Shown here piece by piece: positions 33,547-44,626 of a DNA stretch of 64,000 nucleotides. A model generated the notes under the pieces. The model saw nothing but the letters and a program-made list of their open reading frames with translations. It had not been told where the DNA came from and searched no databases. The number at the start of each line of letters is the position of its first letter. The first letter of the stretch is position 1. Source of the DNA: Poa pratensis (Eukaryota; Streptophyta; Magnoliopsida; Poales; Poaceae); assembly GCA_947311845.1 (NCBI GenBank), contig CAMZMU010000027.1:47804758-47868757 (forward strand). The letters run 5' to 3'. The translations under genes were made by a program, and so were the position numbers.

Positions 33547-34217
33547 GTGCACATCTTTGTCAAGAATCCCGCCGGCAGGAAAATCTGTCTCAGGGGGGTC
33601 AACTTGTCAGACACTCTTTACACCATCAAGGCAAAGATTCAGGAGCGGTACAGCCTCGTATTCGACGGGGTGCAGCTGGAAGACAACCGTACATTGGGGA
33701 TTACGGCATCCAGCATAATTCCACACTTGACCTCCAAGAAAAGATGCAAATCTTTGTCATGGAGACGCTAGAAGGCAGGACCATCCCTGTTGAGGTCGAC
33801 AACCTAGACACCATTGACAACGTGAAGGCCAAGATCGAAGACAGTGAGGGCTTTCCCAAGGTCCAACAGTGCCTCATCTTTGCCAACAAGCAGCTGGAGG
33901 ACGGCAAGCACACCTTGGCTGACCACAACATTTGTAAAGGGTCCACTCTTCTCCTCATCCTCCTCCCGTGCAGTCCAACTGTTGTGATGCCAATATTCCT
34001 GAAGACACAGATAGGGAAGACCATCGCCCTTGAGGTTGGGCGCTCGGACACTGTTGACAGTGTAAAGGTGAAGATCTACGAGCAGGAAGGCATTCCCCCT
34101 AAACAGCAGCGCCTCATCTTTGCTGGCGAGCATCTGGCGGACGTCCGCACCCTGGCGGACTACAACATTCAGAGCAAGGATACCCTTCATTTGGTGTTGC
34201 GCCTTTGTGGTTGCTGA
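33547..34217 (+). pseudogene. Type-2 polyubiquitin-like gene, copy C (three fused ubiquitin domains)
   Basis: Acceptor TTGCTAG at 33536 leads into domain 1 ([14 protein letters not shown]), whose start codon position reads GTG. One G is missing near 33697 against copy D, so domain 1 goes out of frame. From the ATG at 33744 domains 2 and 3 are open for 157 codons: [20 protein letters not shown], then [17 protein letters not shown], ending HLVLRLCGC. Domain 2 ends LLPCSPTVV and domain 3 ends CGC, so neither has the Gly-Gly needed for conjugation or for processing by deubiquitinases. The fold residues are well kept, so the last two domains could still be made. I call it a pseudogene with a possible di-domain product. 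Confidence 0.8.
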
Positions 34218-35583
34218 GATGCATGGCCTGCCATCGAACAACAAGTTCATGTTTGCTGCAGTCGAACTTCCGTAGTGGTGTATTATCATCATTCTAGTAC
34301 CTTAGTATTGCTCCACCTTGTTTCGTTCTGGTAGTGGTGTGTTATCAGTAAAACTATCTGTTGAGTAGTTCTTATCTACCAAGAAAAGAAGCTACTATTA
34401 AGAGTCCCTACCTTGGTCCGTCTTGGCATAAGTAAGTTGATTGAGAAATACAGTCTGCACACAGTTTCGACGACTCAGTTTTTCCTTTCCACATACATAT
34501 ACTCAGTGCGGTTAATTTCTGTGTTTTATCCATCTCTTTATGAATATATATGCCATGCAGTTAAAAGTTGAAGCAATCGGAATCCTAACAAGTACAGTTA
34601 TTGCTTGTTTTATAGATGCTATACAAGATTTACTATTGCATATTGTGAAGGTGATATATCATAATTGGAATTGGGATAGGAAACTAAGTCTTCTTCAGCA
34701 TCTCTTTTACAGTAACAAAAATGAGGCGCCCTTGGGAGGCCAAGTCTCAAACCCGGCCAGGCGAGTCTCGTAACAATACGAATGCGTATAATTAATTAGA
34801 GTCCAGTGTCAATTCTAGTCACAAGCTCCACAATTTTTTTGATTACTAAAACACACAAATTTCTTCTGGAACCGGTAAAATGACGAAAGAGCAAGTTTTG
34901 GATATATGTGTGCAGTTTGGCATGCAATTCAATTCTCAGTAATGCGACTTTAACACATCTCTCTCCTTGCTCAGAGCACGTGTTTGAATCATCATTGTCG
35001 ATGCTATCTTTTTATTTTAACAAAATGTGTTCCTACATTCATGAGAATTGCCAAGATTATTGCTAGAAAAAAGAAAAATGAAAGTTTTTAGAAAAAAAAA
35101 CATCATCTGTGAAATGTTCATCTATTTCAATGAAAAAGCCCCACCAGATAGTGAGAAAAAAGCAATTTGGTTCTAACAAAAACATTTTTTCAATAAAATG
35201 GTAAAATAAGTTACATAATTTTGTGAAATATGCTATGTGATCTAAATTAGTATTGCGCGAGATCAATAAGATTTTTGGGGATTCAACAAAAGAAGAAAAC
35301 CACGCTCCATGAAGACAAAATCTAAACTTGACCTCGTTTCTTAGTACCTCTGTTCCTAGTTAGTGGGCACGTGCGACGCACGTATTAATTATTGACCAAT
35401 TTAAACTTAATATAAAATAATTTTATTCGGTGTGGTGAAGTTCTCGAGTTGTATTTTTATGAAACTACATTGTGGTCAATGTTGCTTCGTAGATAATATT
35501 GTTCAAGCAGATTTGCTTTGTGTTTCATTAATTAGAGATGCAATCACTTTATATCTTGCTGAAAAGCTGCCAAAAAAGGCATA
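34218..35583. other. 3' flank of copy C
   Basis: Non-coding, AT-rich. Most of it is shared with copy D (60190-61023), but D lacks about 0.5 kb equivalent to roughly 34227-34738. No gene is seen. Confidence 0.6.
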
Positions 35584-35849
35584 TTTATATTAAGGGGTAC
35601 TTCGAAATGATGTTGTTACCTGAATCAATCGTGATATAAACTGAAAATGATTGATATAGTATTATGAAACTTCTGACAGCTGGTTACTTACTGTGAATAC
35701 TCAGAACTTACAACCGAATGACTACTTAAGTGAAGCAGATATCTCACTTAAAAATTGAGGTTGGAGAATGGAGGTTGAAGGTTGAAGGCTGAAGCGCAAC
35801 TGCTTTAGGGCAGAGGAGAGAATTTTTTATGCATTAATTAACCATTAAG
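35584..35849. repeat. 266-bp direct duplication, left copy (flank of Helitron)
   Basis: This stretch matches 42274-42539 with only a handful of differences. A shorter third copy, to the word AAAAATTG, lies at 61027-61209 in unit 2. The left copy continues smoothly from copy C flank; the right copy abuts the Helitron 3' end. Confidence 0.9.
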
Positions 35850-36170
35850 CGCAACAGTTATCCCTCGCGCTCCGACGGTCCCAGCGCTGCCCCCTGACGG
35901 AATTACAAAAATCTCCCTCGCAAATCGGGAAACAGCTCTGCAGTCCACGATTTTACGAGGGGAAGGACTAAACTGCAATTACCGAACAACCGGAGGACTT
36001 TTCTACAAACGCGTCGGAATCGCCGCCGCCGCATCCGCAGTCCGCCGCCGCCTAAATGGTCGCCGCCGCCGGCTCCGGCGGCCATATAGCTCGCCGCGGC
36101 GTGCGGCCGGAGCCGAGCGGACGTGGTCGCGGCCGTTCTGCTTCTATTCCTTCTGATCCGGCCAATTTAG

Positions 36171-38731
36171 GTGCTGCACCTCCGTCCAGATGTCCCTGAT
36201 TTGCTCGCGGCCGCTCTGCTCGCGGTCAGCCATTCGCGAGGCCTGCGGCCTGCCCTCCATTCTCATGCGCTTGCTTCGGCCAGTGATGTCTCAGTTCACA
36301 GCGTCCCGTCGGGGGATTCTTCTTCTGCTGTGCTGGATTTCCTTACTAAAGTTAGTCAGTCCCATATGATGCTGTGCGCTATCGGCCATTTACTTGCTGA
36401 TCCGATCGTCGCTGCTCACGCACAGCGCATTTTTGCTGTTGCTGATTCTTCTTTTCATGTACCCGCAGCCGCAGGGCGTGCTAGGGCTTGGTCCAGATCC
36501 CACATCACTTCTGCCGCCTATGGGCTCCTCTTTTGCTGCTTCTTTATCTTCAGGTTTGTATTATCTATTTTTTCTTTTAGTTCGGTTATTCATCGTTTTG
36601 TATTTCCCTAAAGGCTGTTCTCACCTCACCTTTTATGCATGTAGGTGTTTCATTACCCGTGCTCACACCAGCTCAACAGCTCCGTCGTCGTCGCGAAATC
36701 CGTCAGGGGAAGCGGCCGGTTGATTCTTCTCCTTCAGGTTATGCTGCTGATCTTCTTTAGGCCTTCTAATTATTCCTTTGCTTTGCTCTTCTCCTGTTCA
36801 TTCTATGTTTTGATCGACGCTATGTTTATTATCATAGCTGCCCCGCCGGTCCATCCGGTTTGTCCTGCTGAAGTACACACGGTGGTGTTAGATACAGACT
36901 TAGCTCTACGCATTGCTTCCTATCCGACTCTCTCAGGTTGGCCTTTAGTTCAAAGTTGTGATTCTTAGGCTCTAATGCCATTGTTCCTGCCTAAATTGAC
37001 GTCCATGCATTTTTGTCATCTGTTCTTGCAGTAAAGCCTGTGCCTACTGTCCACCGAGCCGAAGCTGCTTGCAATCGCCGTAAGAGAAAATTTATTGTTC
37101 TTTCTCTCCATGGAGAAGCTGCAGGTTTGTTCTGCTTTTTCTTCATGCACTGTTTTGCGTCCATCTTCTTTACTTCCTCTTATTTGTCTTACATTTCTGT
37201 TCGCAGTTCGTCGATAGAGCCTGCCATTTTCTGATAGCTTCGCTCAAAGGTATTGTTGTTGTCTGTGCATCTCTTTGGTAATTCTACTATGTTCTTCTCT
37301 ATACATTTTCCCCCCTTCTCGCTTTCTAATGTATTGTCCCTTCTATTTTCCATGTAGCTCTTGCGCCGAACCGGTCCTATTATGGACCTCCTGTTTATAC
37401 ATGCCCGTATTGTACTGCACCTTATTGGTATATGGACTGATGCAAGCGAGCTACAGCTGGCAAGGGTCATATCCCGATTTATAATAGGTGCTGCCGTGGT
37501 GGAAAGATTTCTATCCCTGGATTCTTTGATTGGCAGCATCCGCTAAAAGAGTTGCTTCGTTTTAATGGTGGTCCTTTATCAACTCATTTCTTGCAACTGA
37601 TTAGACATCATAATTCTCTATTTGCCTTCACTTCAATGGGAGCACAAATTGACAGAAGTGTTAATATTGGTGGTGCACCTTATGTTTTTAAAATAGTGGT
37701 GGCGTATACCATCGTATTGGCTCTCTTTTACCTCCAGATAGACATAACCCACATTTTGCACAACTCTATATCGTTGATTCTTCTGACGAGCTGCGACACA
37801 GGTTGAATGTCTTTGGCCAGGAAGATGGCGCCTCCGATGATGCCAATCCTTTTATTGTGCGGCAGCTCATTGACGTACTCAACTCTCATAACCGCTTGGT
37901 TGATAAGTTCAGATTTGCATGTGACGGATTGAGGCAACCTGGTGCTGTCGATGTAGATATTCATTTCTTTGGAGACGAGGGAGGTGCTCATGGTGATCGT
38001 TATTTTGGTCCTACCGGCTGTGAAGTTGCTGCTCTCATAGTTGGCGATCTTACTCCAGATCGCCATAGATTTGATGTAATTGTTCAGTCCAATTCATGTC
38101 CACTTCTGCAAGTGTCTTCCCTTAATCCATCTCTGATGGCATTACTGTATCCTCTTCTTTTCCCTTATGGTGACAAGGGTTTTCATCTTTGGATTCCTTA
38201 TAAAATGTGGCTGCTGGGCCTGTTGACCATATGGATGCATCTACTTCATCTTCTGGGCGCACTGAAGTTTCCATGTTAGAATATTATTGTTATTATTTAC
38301 ACTATAGGAGAACTGAACCCAATCCGTTTACATGCTGTGGCCGGCTTAGTCAGCAGATAATTGTGAGTGCTTACTCCTGCATTGAAGCAAACAGGCTGTC
38401 ATATCATTTCTTTAATCAAGAGTCTCTTCGTTCTGAGACCAATCAGGGAATATCTGATGCTATGGGTGAAGGTAGTTCAGCGGGGAAAAATATAGGCGTC
38501 GAATATATGTTGCATTCCACTTTTACCGTAGGTCCTCGCTATATGATGCAAAACTACCACGATGGCATGGCTTTGTGCCGTGAATACGGTGGTCCTGATC
38601 TTTTCATTACTTTTACATGTAACCCAAAGTGGCAAGAAAATATTGATGCTCTTGCACCTGAGCCTGGACAGACACCGTCTGATAGAAGTGAAACAGCCTT
38701 TTCTCCTAGGAGAACAATTATCACTAGATAG
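36171..38731 (+). pseudogene. Helitron Rep/helicase gene, N-terminal exons only
   Basis: Several exon-like blocks are separated by short introns with good GT/AG ends (for example TTCAG|GTTTGT near 36551 and ATGTAG before 36645). The recognisable Rep region begins with a zinc-finger segment YTCPYCTAPYWYMD (about 37396-37437) and CCRGGKISIPGF. It continues with LNPSLMALLYPLLFPYGDKG (about 38125-38186) and YMMQNYHDGMALCREYGGPD followed by LFITFTCNPKW (about 38538-38632), the Helitron-like N domain. At least two frame changes occur, near 37437 and 38190. The sequence stops before the HUH rolling-circle nuclease and the PIF1-type helicase. Confidence 0.85.
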
Positions 38732-41700
38732 ACTTAAGTATATAGGTCATATGCCACCACTCACACGACAAGAACAAGTTGCCTGTTTGATACCCCGCAA
38801 TCGCACATGCCTCCAGTACACAGAGATCAGACCAAAGAGAACACTTAATGAGCTGGACTAGCTACTATCCCATGCACTTCATAATAAGGTACATGTGCTG
38901 TAGAAAAATAAATATTACCTGCTTCATGACCACCCGATAATACTGTTCCTAATGAATGTAAATCAATATTTTTACAGGTTATATGCACAAGCTATGTACA
39001 AACATTACTACAGCAAAGAGAAGGGCACGACGACGCAGTGATCTACTCCACCGCATGTACCCTAGCTATAAAAACCTGTATTGTAAAAGTAGAACCAGCG
39101 TAGTACTGTCTTCTCCCCTGTAACTACAGTAGACCCGTCGTACCTGTAACCACCGACTTTATCCATCTTTAACTGTCACCTACCATAAACCACCACGAGA
39201 GTAACTCCATTACTGTACCTGTACAAAACAGCCCGCACACTTTTCCTTACCCCAATAACACAAAATTTAGCATCCCAAGTATGTACCAAACTACTATATA
39301 CCACAAATAACTGACTAAACTCTCGCAGCAACAAACAAGAATCTCCAACAGCGTGCGCCGTGAGGGCGCGTCAGCATGGCCCCACATGTCAGCCTCTCCG
39401 TGCGTGCTGACGCGAGGCCCCACCTGTCAGCCATTCCATGCGCGCTAAAAAAATCAGAAAACTGTAAAATTCATAACTTTCAAACCGTAATTCACAAAAG
39501 TTCAAGAAAAATACCAAAATTTGTAGAAAAAAGAGATCTTCACAGCTACCACATCTCCATGCATGCTTACACAACTTTAACAAAAAATTATAAGAACTAA
39601 TATGACTCTTAAATGTTAATTATGCACCTTAAGAAAAAAAAAAGGATGAAATACCATGAAAAATACATTAAAATGGCCAGAAAAATAAATGCTGACTACA
39701 TATGGCAAAAAAAAACATGTTCAAATATTTTGAATTTGTGAATATTTGAACAAAAAACAAATGCACTTCCTCTGATCATGTGTAGTTACATTTATTAAAT
39801 GCCCACATAATGAATTTCTTCTGATTATGGACTCACATTGAAAATTTCAACTTGGTAAATATTTGGTTGCAATCTAGAGGAACTTCCCCTAAATGTGGAC
39901 TTCAATTCAATAAGTGTGCACCGAACATGTTTAAATATTTTGCATTGTGGATATTTGGGGAAAAAACAAATGCATTCTCTGTCATTATGTGGAGTTAAAT
40001 TAAATAAGTGCTCACATAATGCACTTCCTCCAATTATGGACTTAAATTGAACATTTCAGTTTGGTAAATAGTTGGACGTAATCTAGATGAGCTTTCTCTA
40101 AATATGGATTTCGATTCAATCAATGTGCATCACGTGCGACGTCAGCACGGCCCACCTGTCGGCCTCTGCCGATTTTTCTACAGGTTTTCAGAAAGAAAAA
40201 AACATGTGGGTCCCACTGACGCTTTAAAATAGCTAAAAAAATACTTTTACATTGTAAAATTCCTAGATTACAAACTACAATTCAAAAAATACAAAAAAAT
40301 ACCAAAATTTGTGCAAAAAAGAGATCTTCACAACTAACACAACTCCATGCATGCTTACACAACTTTACCGAAAAATAATTGCAAAATACTTCAAATTGTA
40401 AAATTCCAAGCTTTCAAACAGCTATTCCAAAAAATACAAAAAAAACCAATTTTTTTAGAAAACAGAAATCTTCACAGCTCCATGCATGCTTACACAACTT
40501 TAACAAAACTTTTAAATATTACTTATGCAGCTTATAAGAAATCATTCACAATAGCTGAATATTCGCATATATTGGAAACCCCAAATTCTAATTCAGTATA
40601 GATATATTCTTTCAGTTTTTCTAGAATTTATTATTCAAATCCTCCGCAAAATATTTTACGTCTAAACTGTAAAATATAATTGCGATTTGAAACTTACTCG
40701 AAACAACAATTTCTCACGACAGTGTAATCGTTATATCACAACGCTGACGAATAAAGTCACCAATCACACGACTGTGCCGTCAAACTACAAACATATGTGG
40801 ACACTTAAATTTGCTAAAAATGACATGTCCGCAAAAAAAGTGCCAACTATTTACGGCGTAAAACACTTAACAAAAATGTTAACGAAAAATATAACCATAT
40901 TCGGACATTACAATTTGAATTTCAGCAACAAAAAAAGTTGTAAAACCAACAACTTTAAATCTACCCACCGATAGTAATATTTTAAGATCTGGTGACGGTG
41001 GATGTTACCATAATATGGTTATTTTTTTTATTAATTTCGTATTTGATTTCAGTAAATAATAAAACCCTGACGTGTGGGTTCCGCCTGACAGACTTTTAGT
41101 AATTACAGAGCAAGATGGAATTTGTTTAATCCATATCTTTCAATCTGAACTTCAAATAAAATGCAAATAAAATATCAAAATTTGCAGAAAAATGAAACCG
41201 ACACAACTAATGCATCTCCATGCATGATTAACTTTTTTTTTACTTTTGAAGTACAGATCCAAATTAATTCAAACCAAATTCAAAAAATTGTAGAAATTAA
41301 AATAGCCATTTTAAAAACGTTGGGACCTTTTCTAAATTATTTCAGGCCTTAATTTTTTTACGTAAAATATATAAAAGCTCATTTGACACCTTTAGGCCGT
41401 TCTGCAATAAATGAATTTTGAAGTTTTCTTTCAGAGAAGATACCTAATTTAAAATAGAACATGCTTTAAACAATTCGAAACGATTCACAGACGTTGTCCT
41501 TCAGTATTCGAACAATTTTAAAAAACTATGACATGTTGCAACATCTGTTACTTTAAATATATCCATCAATATATCAAAATGACCACAAATTTAAATACTA
41601 ACTATTTACGGCATACGATCGAATTTCAAATATGGATACTTGAAACATTTAAATGCATTCGAACTCTGATCATTTACAGATGTAGAAAAAACCCGAATCT

Positions 41701-42242
41701 GCAAAGCTTTCCAAATTGGACAAATTTCTAAATCTGAACCCTTTCAAAGTAAGCTTTTTAGTTACAACAGTTTACAACTCTAAAAGTATTCTCGAATACG
41801 TCCCTTTCTAAATTTAAATTAATGGTCGATTGGTTAACATTTCTAGGTAACCGTAATATACTTCCTATGAATATGGTGCCACATAGGAAAATTATAGCAA
41901 AGCTAAACCAAATTTGATCGCTTCGATTTAGCAAACATTTTTGAAATGTTCGAGTTACAAATCAAACTCTAAAATATTAGGAAATAGGTCTTTGAAAAAA
42001 TTCAAAACCAGTATGTTCAAACTCCAAATCAGATTACAAAATTGAACATGCTTTACAGAGTTTATAACACTTCGTACATATTGTTTTACGGTATTTAGCC
42101 ATTTTTGCAAAACTGCTAAATGCTGAATTGACTATTTATTGAATATAGCCAAATTTAAAAAAAACAGACTACTTACGAAATATAACCAAATTTTAGAATT
42201 GAATATGTAAAACATTTAGATGCTTCCCAAATCAACCAAAAG
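38732..42242. other. Non-coding AT-rich 3' part of the Helitron
   Basis: No gene is seen. It contains a two-copy tandem repeat of about 208 bp (39717-39925 and 39926-40132) and dispersed CTCCATGCATGCTTACACAA words near 39555, 40345 and 40477. Two related GC-richer stretches with CCCACATGTCAG or CCCACCTGTCGG occur near 39380 and 40150. Confidence 0.6.
39717..40132. repeat. Tandem repeat, two copies of about 208 bp, inside the Helitron
   Basis: Both copies begin CATGTT(C/T)AAATATTTTG and contain ACAAATGCA, CACATAATG and a GATTCAAT-like end. They have diverged clearly, so the duplication is old. Confidence 0.75.
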
Positions 42243-42273
42243 GGCGCGGCGTGCGCCGCGCCAATTCAACTAG
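42243..42273 (+). terminator. Helitron 3' hairpin and CTAG terminus
   Basis: An 8-bp perfect stem with a four-base loop, a 7-base spacer and CTAG. This hairpin acts as the rolling-circle transposition terminator in Helitrons. Confidence 0.92.
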
Positions 42274-42539
42274 TTTATATTAAGGGGTATTTTGAAATGA
42301 TGTTGTTACCTGAATCAATCGTGATATAAACTGAAAATGATTGATATAGTATTATGAAACTTCTGACAGCTGGTTACTTACTGTGAATACTCAGAACTTA
42401 CAACCGAATGACTACTTAAGTGAAGCAGATATCTCACTTAAAAATTGAGGTTGGAGGATGGAGGTTGAAGGTTGAAGGCTGAAGCGCAACTGCTTTAGGG
42501 CAGAGGAGAGAAATTTTGTATGCATTAATTAACCATTAA
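42274..42539. repeat. 266-bp direct duplication, right copy
   Basis: Begins TTTATATTAAGGGG right after the Helitron CTAG and follows 35584-35849 to the word CCATTAAG. Beyond it (42540 onward) the sequence is not shared with the left side. Confidence 0.9.
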
Positions 42540-43589
42540 GACGAAAATCAAGGCAGAGGTTACCTGATTATGGCAGGGGTGGCAGGAGCGTTTCCTGTGA
42601 TTACGGATCGAGGCATGCGAATAGTAGGCTGATGGTGGGGAGAACAAATGAATATTGGCCGTTTGATGAGTGTACATGAACGTTTGAGATTGAATTTTCC
42701 TGCCATGTTTGATTGTTTATTAGTAGCGGATGGATTAGTAGTGGAAGTGGATGGATAGTGGATGGAAGTGGAATAGTGGAATTAGTAGTGGAAAGTGGAA
42801 TTGAGTTGGTTTGAATTTGTCAAGATTCAAATTGGAGTCCATTTACTAATGTTGACAAAATAGTCAATTTGAAATATAGTCGTTTCCATGAGTTGTTTCC
42901 AAATCATTGACATTCATCTAGTATCGACCGCTCGATCTTTTTTACACAAAAGCGTGAAGATTTTACAGTTCTCACCAAACATGCGTGAATGCAAAGATGC
43001 ACAAACCTAAATTCTACCCTCTCGAGTCCTATAACTGCGGGGTATTACAGTCATGGTCGGTGGTGGTCGTGTCTTTGCTATTTTGTCGGGCAGATTGGGG
43101 CCGATGACTACGGTCGAGGCACCGCGTGAGCAAGCTATGTGGTGGTAGTCGGCAGTCACGGGGTTGTGTCCCCCTCGGTCCCCCGGGACTGGCAGGTGTG
43201 GACGCCCCTACCTTTGGGGCATCAACCAGATTCACTGACTGATGTACCTTAGGGTCATCAACCAGATTCACTGACTGATGTCGGGCTAGGGGTGAATAGA
43301 CTCCTTTTGTTCCTTCTTCGCTGGTTGGTGCTCTGTGATGTGGATGGATGGTGGTGGCTTGGACATGGATGCCGGAACGACGGCTTTGGCTGGCATTCCG
43401 CATGGTTGGCTCTTTGGCGGGCACCATGTCAGTGGTGGTGGCTTTCCCTCTTGGTCGTGTGGATGGCGAGAGGTGTAGCGGTGGGTGGACCGGGCGCATT
43501 CCCTGTCATTGGCAGTGGTGTCGCCCCAGTTTGGACCTGGGGAGCTAAACTCGTCGCGCTTGACCTGAATACCTCGTGGCATGGGGCTA
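42540..43589. other. Spacer before unit 2
   Basis: Holds a GTGGAAGTGGATGG-type minisatellite at about 42725-42800 and a 36-bp-period duplication (CATCAACCAGATTCACTGAC, 43220 and 43256). The right part is GC-rich and looks like worn LINE 3' sequence. No gene is supported. Confidence 0.5.
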
Positions 43590-43940
43590 GCTACCGAGCA
43601 AAAACTTTGCGCTTTATCGCGGTTGACGCGCCTCTTTCTTGTTGAAAATGTCGTCATGGTGCTCCTCTCCATGGCAGGGTTTCGGGTGAAGAGCCTTGTC
43701 CCTTCTGGACTCAACAACGGCGACGCTTTGCGCCGTTTGCTCTCCTGGGGGCGTTGTACTCAGGTTTCCCTATACTCTCTTTCGTAGCGTAGTCGCGCGC
43801 GTTCTTCGTGTTCCGGTTATCCTGGGTTCAACATTGTAAGAGGGCTACCTCATCATCTTGTATCGTTCGTCCGTGTAGTTGATTCGGCGGTTGCTCTGTA
43901 CATAAAGCGGGGTGAAAGCCTATTTTAATAATTCGTGCAC
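43590..43940 (+). mobile_element. LINE 3'-end fragment (unit 2 copy)
   Basis: Counterpart of 22130-22460, with the same GTACATAAAGCGGGGTGAAA tail near 43900. It marks the left part of unit 2. Confidence 0.6.
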
Positions 43941-44519
43941 AAGCTTTTGAGGAGTGTAATTCATTCATGAAGGTTGATTAACAAACCATGAAGATGATAG
44001 TTTAGCGAAATATTCTCGATACTTAGATACTGGTGGACATATATGGCTATTTGAGAATATGACTGTGGTAGGATGGTTAGAAGGGTGGTTATATCCGAGC
44101 CCAACAGAGTTCAAACTCTAGGTTTGATAGTGTTTCTTATTTGGACGGAATGTTATTTGGTGGGAGGAGATGTTCCCGTCAATAGCGAGGCATCCATGGT
44201 AACTTCGTCAATGTCAAACCTAATCCGCCATCTTAGTCTCTCGTGCGTGCTCATAAGGTAGGTTGTGCGTGCATGCATTTATAAAGTGGGTGTATGCGCG
44301 TGTATATATATGTGAGCGTGAATGAACATCTGCGCTGTACAGTGTTTCAAAGAAAAAAAAAACTCTTATATAGTTCCTAAAAAAACCTTACTTTCCGGAG
44401 ATTTCCAGTTTTCTTCACAAATAAAAAAAACTCTTATATAGTTCCCTAAAAAAACCTTCCTTTCCGCGCACCCACCTCTCCTCTCCTGTTTCCTTTACAA
44501 ATAAAAAAAGAAACCCGCC

Positions 44520-44626
44520 TCTCTGTATCTCTCGCCTCGACCTCCTTCCTCCGCCACCGCCGCCGCAACAGCGCCATCTCTACCGGACTGTGCCGAGCGG
44601 AGCTGCGGGAGATTTTCCTCCTCGAG
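44520..44626 (+). promoter_or_regulatory. Leader exon of ubiquitin-like copy B
   Basis: Pyrimidine-rich leader ending CCTCCTCGAG with donor GTAACC at 44627. A TATATAG string lies at 44435-44441 (AACTCTTATATAGTTCCC), at a plausible TATA distance. Confidence 0.5.

Larger units (their letters stand above)
22130..35849. repeat. Segmental duplication unit 1 (copies A and C)
   Basis: This block is collinear with 43590-61209. It carries, in order, a LINE 3' end, type-1 ubiquitin-like gene A (remnant), type-2 ubiquitin-like gene C, and about 1.6 kb of 3' flank. Long stretches match unit 2 nearly base for base, such as 23460-24340 against 44820-45700 and 31000-34200 against 57000-60170. Differences are mainly private insertions and deletions listed as separate features. 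A/B and C/D are more distant from each other than A from B or C from D, so the gene pair arose first and the pair was then duplicated together. Confidence 0.85.
35850..42273 (+). mobile_element. Helitron, non-autonomous, with truncated Rep gene
   Basis: The 3' end is textbook: a GC hairpin GGCGCGGC-GTGC-GCCGCGCC (42243-42262), seven bases, then CTAG (42270-42273) followed by T. A multi-exon gene encodes the N-terminal part of a Helitron Rep protein in the same direction. The 5' terminus is uncertain; a candidate TC at 35861 follows an A, and host-like sequence ends at 35849. The HUH nuclease motif and the helicase domain are missing, so it needs help from another element. The 3' 3 kb is AT-rich and repetitive. 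Confidence 0.85.
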
